NCBI RefSeq assembly: GCF_014042345.1
Contig: NZ_JACEZT010000014.1
Coordinates: 62,001 to 126,000, forward strand
Reading direction: 5' to 3'
DNA: 64,000 bases
DNA from: Rugamonas brunnea
GTDB lineage: Bacteria; Pseudomonadota; Gammaproteobacteria; Burkholderiales; Burkholderiaceae_D
Positions 57,904-64,000 of this stretch are shown piece by piece (within the stretch, counting starts at the first letter, position 1; every line of letters begins with the position of its first letter). Both the position numbers and the translations under genes were made by a program. The notes under the pieces were generated by a model. That model had not been told where the DNA came from. It saw only the letters and a list, made by a program, of their open reading frames with translations, and did not search any database.

Positions 57904-59532
57904 ATGCTGGCAGCAACGGACACCACGCCGACGCACCCAGCCATCATGACGACAGCGGCCCCCCGCTCCCTGTTCTGGAAACTGTTCCTGCCCATAGGCG
58001 CCGCGCTGGGCCTGTGCGCGCTGGGCGCGGCCATCGTCGTGCCGCGCTACATCGAGCGCAACGCCGAGCAGGAGGCCGTCAGCGCCGCGCGCGAGACGGC
58101 GCGCCAGTTCACCGTGCTGCGCCAGTACTACACGGCCAACGTGGTGGCCAAGGTGATGGCCCATCCCGGCCTGCGCGTGGGCAGCGATCACCTCGACCAC
58201 CCGGACACTGTCCCGTTGCCGGCCACCATGGTGCTGGAACTGGGCGAACTGCTGCGCGACTCCGGCGTGAACCTCAAGCTGTACAGCCCCTATCCATTTC
58301 CCAACCGCGCCAACCGCGTGCTCGACAGCTTCGGCGAGGACGCCTGGGCCTTTTTCCAGCGCCATCCCGACCAGGCCTATACCCGCACCGAGCGGATCGG
58401 CCGCGCCACCGTGGTGCGGGTGGCGCTGGCCGACAAGATGATCGCCCAGTCCTGCGTCGACTGCCACAACAGCCTGCCCACCAGCCCCCGCACGGACTGG
58501 AAACTGGGCGACGTGCGCGGCGTGCTGGAAGTCGATTCCAGCCTGCAGCTGGAAACGGGGCGGCGCGCCATCTACGCCGTGCTGGCCACGCTGGTGACCT
58601 TGCTGCTGCTGGCCGGCCTGTTCCTGCGCCTGTTCTACCAGCGCGCCATCGCCCGCCCGCTGGAGCAGGCACTGGAGGCGATCGGCACGCTCACCGCCTC
58701 CAGCGACGCCAAGGTGGCCGCGGCCCAGGCCATCGCTGCCGGTGACCTGGACCGCAACCTGGCCGAGGCGCCGGAATTGGTCTTGCACGGGGCCGCGCCC
58801 GGCAACGATGAACTGGGCAGCTTGCTGCGCTCCGTGCAACGCAACCTGGAACTGCAGCGCGCGCTCGACGGCGCGTTTGCCGCCATGCTGGAGTCGCTGC
58901 GGGCCGGCCGGCTGCGCGACACGGAGCGCGACTGGCTCAAGACCAGCCAGAACGAGCTGGCCGAGGCCATGCGGGGCGACTTCAGCACGGCGGAACTGGC
59001 CGATCGCGTGCTGCGCTATCTGGCCCAGCGGCTGGGCGCCGGACTGGGGGCGCTGTACCTGGTGTCGCCGGCCGACGGCGCGCTGGAACGGGTGGCCACC
59101 TACGCGCTCTTGAGCCGGCACGACGCGCCGGCCCGGCTGGCGCCCGGCCAGGGCTTGCCGTGGCAAGCGTTGCGCGAACGGCGCATGCTGTGCCTGGACC
59201 CGGTGCCTGATGGTTACATGGCGATCGGCTCGGCGCTGGGCGCGGCCCGGCCCACGGTGCTGACCGTGTGGCCGTTGTGGCATGGGGACACGGCGGTCGG
59301 GGTGCTGGAACTGGGCGCGTTCCGTCCCTGCACGGCGCTGGAACAGGAATTGATGGCGCTGGTGCGCGAAGCCTGCGCGCTGGGCTTCAGCATGCAGCAG
59401 GCGCACCAGCACACGGCGCGGCTGTTGCACCAGGCCCGCGCGCAGCGCGGCGAGGAGGTTGCGGACGGCATGGCCGGCGGCGCGGCCCGGGCCCGCCGGT
59501 CCGGTGGCGGCCAGACGAATGATGGCGCATAA
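57904..59532 (+). CDS. heme-c type DUF3365 sensor with GAF domain, no kinase
   Basis: A 542-residue membrane protein: one helix near residues 25-45, a periplasmic DUF3365/Tll0287-like domain (about 50-215) with the heme-attachment motif SCVDCHN (CxxCH) near 184-190, a second helix (about 220-245), a HAMP-like linker (250-310) and a cytoplasmic GAF domain (about 365-500). No histidine kinase, GGDEF or other output domain follows. Its linker-GAF half is a paralogue of the same region in the hybrid kinase encoded 12 bases downstream. An ATG 14 codons inside (57946) is an alternative start and neither has a clear ribosome site. It probably senses redox state or gas and acts through the kinase. 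Confidence 0.78.
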   Translation: MLAATDTTPTHPAIMTTAAPRSLFWKLFLPIGAALGLCALGAAIVVPRYIERNAEQEAVSAARETARQFTVLRQYYTANVVAKVMAHPGLRVGSDHLDHPDTVPLPATMVLELGELLRDSGVNLKLYSPYPFPNRANRVLDSFGEDAWAFFQRHPDQAYTRTERIGRATVVRVALADKMIAQSCVDCHNSLPTSPRTDWKLGDVRGVLEVDSSLQLETGRRAIYAVLATLVTLLLLAGLFLRLFYQRAIARPLEQALEAIGTLTASSDAKVAAAQAIAAGDLDRNLAEAPELVLHGAAPGNDELGSLLRSVQRNLELQRALDGAFAAMLESLRAGRLRDTERDWLKTSQNELAEAMRGDFSTAELADRVLRYLAQRLGAGLGALYLVSPADGALERVATYALLSRHDAPARLAPGQGLPWQALRERRMLCLDPVPDGYMAIGSALGAARPTVLTVWPLWHGDTAVGVLELGAFRPCTALEQELMALVREACALGFSMQQAHQHTARLLHQARAQRGEEVADGMAGGAARARRSGGGQTNDGA

Positions 59533-59544
59533 AAAGGAGTGACT

Positions 59545-62500
59545 TTGTTCACAGCGTTTCTGGGCCGCCTGATGCTGCGGCAAAAATTCCTGTTGCTGGC
59601 GCTGCTGGGCTGCGTCGCGGTGGCCATACCCACGGCCCTGTTCCTGAACGAAGCCAACAAATCCGTCGCCATCGCGCAGCAGGAGGCGGACGGCATCGTG
59701 CCGGCGCGCGCGCTGCTGGCGGTGGTGCAACTGGTGCAGCAGCATCGCGGACTGGCGGCCATGGCGCTGGCCGGCGACGCGGCGTCGCGCGCGCCCGCCA
59801 CGGCCAAGCTGCGCGAGGCCGACCAGGCGTTCGCGCAGATGGAGCGCCAGGTCCAGCGCCTTGCTGAACGCGACATCAGCGCCGCCTGGTTCCGCATCCT
59901 CGAACAGTGGAGCGCGCTGTCGGCCCAGGACGCCCAGGGCGCGCTGGCGGCCTCCGACAGCTTCGCGCGCCACAGTGCCCTGATCGCCCAGCTGTTCCGC
60001 TTCAACGACAGCGTGATCGACCATGCCGGCCTGCGGCTGGACCCGGAACCGGATTCCTATTTCCTGATCGATGCGCTGCTGGTGCGCGCGCCCGTGTTGC
60101 GCGAAACGCTGGGCCAGTTGCGCGGCGCCGGCGCGGGCATGCTGGTGCGCGGCGCGGCCAGCATGGACGAGCGCATCGCGATCGCCGCGCGCGCCGGGCT
60201 GGCCGCCGATTACTACCGCACCATCGACGACGGGTTGGCCATCGCGCTGGCCCACAATGGCGACCTGCGCACCCGGCTGGCCGACCTGGCGCGCGGCAGC
60301 CGCACCAAGGGCGATCAGGTGCTGCGACTGGCGCACGAGCAGGTGGTGCAGCCGCCGCAGCTCAGCTACAGCGCGCTCGCCTGGTACCGCCAGTTCAGCG
60401 ACACCATCGACACCCAGCACCGGCTGGCCGAAGCGGGGCTGGACGCGCTGCAGCAAGTGCTGGCCGCGCGCGTAGCCAGCCAGCGCCAGGTCGAGGCGGT
60501 GCTGGTGGGCGCGGTACTGCTGCTGTGCGCACTGGCCGTGGCGCTGGGCCACGTCATCATCCGTTCCGTAACCCGGCCGCTGGGCCAGGCGCTGGACGCG
60601 GCCCGCGTGCTGACGGCCGGCGCCAGCGACAAGATCGAGGCGGCCGGCGCCATCGCGCGCGGCGACCTGGAACGGCGCTTGGCCGTGGCGCCGCTGCCGG
60701 TCATCGCGCTGGCGGCCGCGGCGCAGGATGAAGTGGGCCAGTTGCAGCGCTCCGTCATGCGCATGGGGCAGGTGCAAAGCACGCTGGACCAGGCCTTCCT
60801 CACCATGCTGGACGCGCTGCGCGACAGCCGGCAGCAGGGCGAGCGGCGCGACTGGATCATGCAGGGCCAGAACGAGCTTAATATGCGCATGCGCGGCGAA
60901 CTGGAAACGGCGGTGCTGGCCGACCGCGTGCTGTCCTACCTGTGTCCGCGCATCGGGGCTGGCGCCGGCGCCTGCTACCTGTACGACGAGGCCAACGCGC
61001 AGCTGCGTCCCGTGGCCGCTTACGGCCTGCCGCCGGCGGGCGCGGATGCGGCGCCGCTGGCGCTGGGCGAAGGCGTGCTGGGACAGGCGGTGCTGGAACG
61101 GCGCACCATCGTGCTGGACCAGGTGCCGTCCGGCTATCTGACCATCGCCTCGGCGCTGGGTCGGGCCACGCCCGCCTGCGTGGTGGTGGTGCCGCTGCTG
61201 CATGGCGCCAACGTGGTGGGCGCGCTGGAGGCGGGCGCGTTCCGGCCCTACAGCGAAGCGGAACTGGCGTGGCTGGAGCTGGTGCGCGAAAGCGTGGCCA
61301 TCAGCTTCGACGTGGGCCTGTCGCGCCAGCGCACGCGCGCGCTGCTGGCCGAGACGGAGCGCCAGGCCGAGGAGCTGCGCATGCAGCAAGAGGAACTCCA
61401 GCAGAGCAACGAGGAGCTGGAGGAACGGGCCGACCTGCTGGAACGCCAGCGCGAGCAGATCCGCGCCAAGAACGCGGAAGTGGAGCAGGCCAGCCGCGAG
61501 ATCTGGCACAAGGCCGAGGAACTGCAGCGCATCAGCGCCTACAAGAGCGAGTTCCTGGCCAATATGTCGCACGAGCTGCGCACCCCGCTCAACAGCATGC
61601 TGATCCTGTCCGGCCTGTTGCGCGACAACCGGCCCGGCAACCTCACGCCCGAGCAGACCGAATACGCCAGCACCATCCACGCGGCCGGCAAGGACTTGCT
61701 CAACCTGATCAACGACATCCTTGACCTGGCCAAGGTGGAGGCCGGGCAGGTCGAGTGCCACTACGAGGATGGCGCGCCGGCCGCGATGCTGGCCGCGCTC
61801 GACAACCTGTTCCGTCCGGCCGCCGAACAGAAAGGCCTGCGCTTGTCGTTCGCGCTGGACCCGGCCGTGCCGCCACGCTTGCGGCTCGATGTGCAGCACA
61901 CGGCGCAGGTGCTGCGCAACCTGCTGGGCAACGCCATCAAATTCACGGCCCGTGGCGAAGTGGCGCTGCACGTGTCCGTGGCGCCGGCGCAGGAGGGCCG
62001 GCCGCCGATGCTGGCCTGCGCCGTCAGCGACACCGGCATCGGCGTGCCGGAAGGCCAGCAGCAGCTGATCTTCGAAGCGTTCCGCCAGGCAGATGGCGGC
62101 ATCTCGCGTCACTATGGCGGCACCGGGCTGGGACTATCGATCTCGCTGCAACTGGCGAACCGCATGGGCGGCAGCCTGTCCCTGCACAGCGTGGCGGGCC
62201 AGGGCAGCACCTTCACGCTGCTGTTGCCGCTGCAGGCGGCACAGGGGGACGCGCCGGACATCACCGCGACCGCCCCGTCGCCGCTGCCCGGCATGCGTGG
62301 TGCGGATGGCAAGGCTCGCATGAATGGCACGGGTGGCGCGGTGGGGGCGGCTGTTGCGGCTGGCGCCATTGGCGCGGGTAGTGCGAATGCTGCGGAAGGT
62401 GCCGATGGCGTCAATGGTGCCAATGGCACTAGTGGCACAGGTGGCACAGGTGGCACAGGTGGCGCGGCTCCGCGCGACCCCGCCGCGCCGTGGCGCGCAC

Positions 62501-63300
62501 TGGTGCTGGAGGACCGGCCGGCGGCGGCCAGCAGCTTGTGCAGCCAGCTGGCCACGCGCGGCATCGCCGCCATGGGCGCGCGCGATGCGGCACAGGCGCA
62601 AGCCGTGCTGGCGGGCCAGCGCGTCGGTTGCGTGGTGCTGGACCTGGATCTGGAACTGGCCGGCGTGCCGGCGCCGGAACTGCTGGCGCAGGTGCAGCAG
62701 CTGGCGGGCCAGCCGCTGCCCGTGGTGCTGCACGCGGCCCGTGCGCTGGACGCCGAACAGCAGCGCAGCCTGCGCCAGCACGCCGACAGCATCGTGCTGC
62801 GCGGCGAACGCAGCGCCGAACGGCTGGCCGATGAAGTGGCGCTGTGCCTGCACGCGGCGGCGCGCCGTCATGCCGTGACGGGCGCCGCCACCTCCGCCAG
62901 CCCGGCCTTGGCGGGCGACGCCCCGTTCGAAGGGCGCAAGATGCTGATCGTGGACGACGACATGCGCAACGTGTTCTCCCTCACCAGCCTGTTGACGGAC
63001 AAGGGCGCCGTGGTGGTGGAGGCGGAAAACGGCAAGGAGGCATTGCGCCAGCTGGAACAGCACCCCGACGTGTGCGTGGTGCTGATGGACATTATGATGC
63101 CGGAAATGGATGGCTACGAAACCATGCGCGCCATCCGCGCCCAGCCGCGCCACCGCACGCTGCCGCTGATCGCGATGACGGCCAAGGCCATGCAGGGCGA
63201 CAGCGAGAAATGCATGGCGGCCGGCGCCAGCGACTACATCGCCAAGCCGCTGGATACGGCCAAGCTGCTATCGCTGCTGCGGGTCTGGACCCAGGTCTGA
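59545..63300 (+). CDS. hybrid sensor histidine kinase with two receivers
   Basis: A 1251-residue kinase: membrane helix (about 10-30), a large periplasmic all-helical sensor (about 31-310; NIT-like), second helix (315-335), HAMP (335-400), GAF (450-595), coiled coil (598-670), HisKA with NMSHELRTPLNS (His near 675), HATPase (N box NAIKFTARG near 795, SDTGIGVPEG near 830, GTGLGLSI near 858), a Gly/Ala linker (about 905-975), a first receiver with VVLDLDLE and a full C-terminal receiver with VLMDIMMPEMDGYE (Asp near 1178). I set the start at TTG 59545 because AAGGAG ends 5 bases before it; a GTG at 59539 would overlap that site. It sits between a heme sensor and CheR. Confidence 0.88.
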   Translation: MFTAFLGRLMLRQKFLLLALLGCVAVAIPTALFLNEANKSVAIAQQEADGIVPARALLAVVQLVQQHRGLAAMALAGDAASRAPATAKLREADQAFAQMERQVQRLAERDISAAWFRILEQWSALSAQDAQGALAASDSFARHSALIAQLFRFNDSVIDHAGLRLDPEPDSYFLIDALLVRAPVLRETLGQLRGAGAGMLVRGAASMDERIAIAARAGLAADYYRTIDDGLAIALAHNGDLRTRLADLARGSRTKGDQVLRLAHEQVVQPPQLSYSALAWYRQFSDTIDTQHRLAEAGLDALQQVLAARVASQRQVEAVLVGAVLLLCALAVALGHVIIRSVTRPLGQALDAARVLTAGASDKIEAAGAIARGDLERRLAVAPLPVIALAAAAQDEVGQLQRSVMRMGQVQSTLDQAFLTMLDALRDSRQQGERRDWIMQGQNELNMRMRGELETAVLADRVLSYLCPRIGAGAGACYLYDEANAQLRPVAAYGLPPAGADAAPLALGEGVLGQAVLERRTIVLDQVPSGYLTIASALGRATPACVVVVPLLHGANVVGALEAGAFRPYSEAELAWLELVRESVAISFDVGLSRQRTRALLAETERQAEELRMQQEELQQSNEELEERADLLERQREQIRAKNAEVEQASREIWHKAEELQRISAYKSEFLANMSHELRTPLNSMLILSGLLRDNRPGNLTPEQTEYASTIHAAGKDLLNLINDILDLAKVEAGQVECHYEDGAPAAMLAALDNLFRPAAEQKGLRLSFALDPAVPPRLRLDVQHTAQVLRNLLGNAIKFTARGEVALHVSVAPAQEGRPPMLACAVSDTGIGVPEGQQQLIFEAFRQADGGISRHYGGTGLGLSISLQLANRMGGSLSLHSVAGQGSTFTLLLPLQAAQGDAPDITATAPSPLPGMRGADGKARMNGTGGAVGAAVAAGAIGAGSANAAEGADGVNGANGTSGTGGTGGTGGAAPRDPAAPWRALVLEDRPAAASSLCSQLATRGIAAMGARDAAQAQAVLAGQRVGCVVLDLDLELAGVPAPELLAQVQQLAGQPLPVVLHAARALDAEQQRSLRQHADSIVLRGERSAERLADEVALCLHAAARRHAVTGAATSASPALAGDAPFEGRKMLIVDDDMRNVFSLTSLLTDKGAVVVEAENGKEALRQLEQHPDVCVVLMDIMMPEMDGYETMRAIRAQPRHRTLPLIAMTAKAMQGDSEKCMAAGASDYIAKPLDTAKLLSLLRVWTQV
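62432..62467 (+). repeat. 9-base tandem repeat in the kinase linker
   Basis: gtggcacag is repeated three times and a fourth copy is changed to gtggcgcgg, encoding the Gly-Thr-Gly part of a Gly-rich linker between the ATPase and receiver domains. The repeat unit is a multiple of three, so slippage would change linker length without a frameshift. Confidence 0.8.
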
Positions 63301-63304
63301 GGCC

Positions 63305-64000
63305 ATGCGCGCGAACCACATCGAGGATGTCGAAATCGCCCTGCTGCTGGACGGCGTGCACCAGGTCTATGGCCACGACTTCCGCCAGTACGCGCCAGCC
63401 TCGCTCAAGCGCCGCCTGCGGCTCTGGCTGGCCGGCACCGGTTGCGCCACCTTCTCGCGGGCGCAGGAACGGCTGCTGCGCGAGCCGGCCCTGTTCGCGT
63501 CGCTGCTGCAGGGAATCACGGTGCACGTGACGGACATGTTCCGCGACCCCCCGTTCTTCCTGGCCCTGCGGCGCCAGGTGCTGCCTTTCCTCCAGACCTA
63601 CCCCTTCGTCAAGATCTGGCTGGCCGGCTGCGCCAGCGGCGAGGAAGTCTACGCGCTGGCCATCCTGCTGCACGAGGCGGGCATGCGCGGCCGCTACCGG
63701 CTGTACGCCACCGACCTCAGTGAACAGGTGCTGCACCAGGCGCGCGAAGGCATCTATCCGCTGCGCCAGTTACAAGCCTTCACCCGCAACTACCAGCAGA
63801 GCGGCGGTACGGCCGAATTTGCCGATTACTACACGGCGCGCTATGACCATGCTATCGTCATGTCTGCGCTGAAGGAAAACCTGGTGTTCGCCCAGCATAA
63901 CCTGGTGACGGACACCGATATCGGGGAGATGCACATGGTCATCTGCCGCAACGTGATGATCTACTTCCAGGCCGCCCTCAAGGAACGCTGCCTGGCGCTG
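63305..64000 (+). CDS. CheR-type methyltransferase, N-terminal part (cut by window end)
   Basis: Glutamyl methyltransferase of chemosensory pathways; 232 residues are present before the window ends. An N-terminal all-helical domain (about 1-75) with YGHDFRQYAPASLKRRLRLW, TVHVTDMFRDPPFFLALRRQ, the AdoMet motif IWLAGCASGEEVYALAILL (about 103-121) and the later CRNVMIYF (about 219-226) are the CheR signature in full. The ATG lies 4 bases after the kinase stop, so it is in the same operon as the hybrid kinase. Such CheR copies next to hybrid kinases act in alternative signalling systems with a CheB; the CheB gene may be just beyond the edge. Confidence 0.92.
   Translation, partial: MRANHIEDVEIALLLDGVHQVYGHDFRQYAPASLKRRLRLWLAGTGCATFSRAQERLLREPALFASLLQGITVHVTDMFRDPPFFLALRRQVLPFLQTYPFVKIWLAGCASGEEVYALAILLHEAGMRGRYRLYATDLSEQVLHQAREGIYPLRQLQAFTRNYQQSGGTAEFADYYTARYDHAIVMSALKENLVFAQHNLVTDTDIGEMHMVICRNVMIYFQAALKERCLAL

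Noticed and set aside
56998..62112. Open frame of 1704 codons on the minus strand
   Set aside because: It runs antisense through pdxA, rsmA, the DUF3365 sensor and the kinase, all strongly supported. Its translation is His/Gln/Arg/Ala-rich without any domain, as expected from the reverse of GC-rich genes.
1..64000. Search by eye for tRNA, rRNA, CRISPR, prophage and insertion sequences
   Set aside because: No cloverleaf with the TTCGANTCC arm in a gap, no spaced direct repeats, no integrase, transposase or phage structural gene was seen.

Overview
The window is a GC-rich, densely coding bacterial chromosome segment with no rRNA, tRNA, phage, insertion sequence or CRISPR array that I can see. 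The gene set points to a Betaproteobacterium, most likely an Oxalobacteraceae soil or water bacterium of the Massilia/Duganella/Telluria kind. This is inferred from the lptD-surA-pdxA-rsmA block divergent from amgK-murU-pepP-ubiH, a PEP-CTERM protein, a SuxA/amylosucrase sucrose locus and many sensory proteins. Very long open frames antisense to real genes are a by-product of the high third-position GC and are left out.

Layout. 1-6.3 kb: the end of a large NAD-glutamate dehydrogenase, astE, a glycine-zipper envelope protein, an amino acid permease, and a previously easy-to-miss cluster of three very small genes (81, 27 and 33 codons), two of which are paralogous micro-membrane proteins. 6.5-18.3 kb: a diguanylate cyclase with a proline-rich periplasmic loop, EamA-type exporter, YkgJ-like Cys-cluster protein, PEP-CTERM protein, FUSC efflux-like protein, M14 carboxypeptidase, an unknown secreted protein, an FMN reductase and an S46 dipeptidyl-peptidase. 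18.4-23.7 kb: a HigBA-type toxin-antitoxin pair, two paralogous secreted Ala/Lys-rich proteins, a divergent GlxA-type regulator/DJ-1-like pair, and a cytochrome b561-YceI-YceI operon. 23.8-34.2 kb: purB, yibF-like GST, then a complete sucrose locus: LacI-type regulator, TonB-dependent receptor, amylosucrase, fructokinase and MFS sugar transporter, with palindromic operators over the receptor promoter.

34.2-47.1 kb: an iron module (bfr-bfd divergent from feoAB plus a small Cys-rich partner, with a Fur-like box between them), a BrnT/BrnA pair, an FMN-dependent glutamate-synthase-like protein, a GST, an Xni-type exonuclease, a receiver protein lacking its phosphoacceptor, mnmA-nudJ, and the three-gene proton-translocating transhydrogenase. 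47.1-57.8 kb: ubiH, pepP, murU and amgK on the minus strand, divergent from lptD, surA, pdxA and rsmA, so peptidoglycan recycling and outer-membrane assembly share one intergenic control region. 57.9-64 kb: a signalling cluster with a heme-c type DUF3365/GAF sensor without kinase, a 1251-residue hybrid histidine kinase that shares its HAMP-GAF module, and a CheR-type methyltransferase cut by the window end.

Functional logic: sucrose would pass the outer membrane through the receptor and the inner membrane through the MFS protein, be split inside the cell by amylosucrase into glucan plus fructose, and the fructose be phosphorylated. Succinylglutamate released by the arginine AST route would give glutamate (AstE), which the neighbouring dehydrogenase can deaminate. 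The most interesting unexplained pieces are the micro-protein operon at 5.8-6.3 kb, the Ala/Lys-rich pair near 19.5 kb, and the paired heme sensor/hybrid kinase module.
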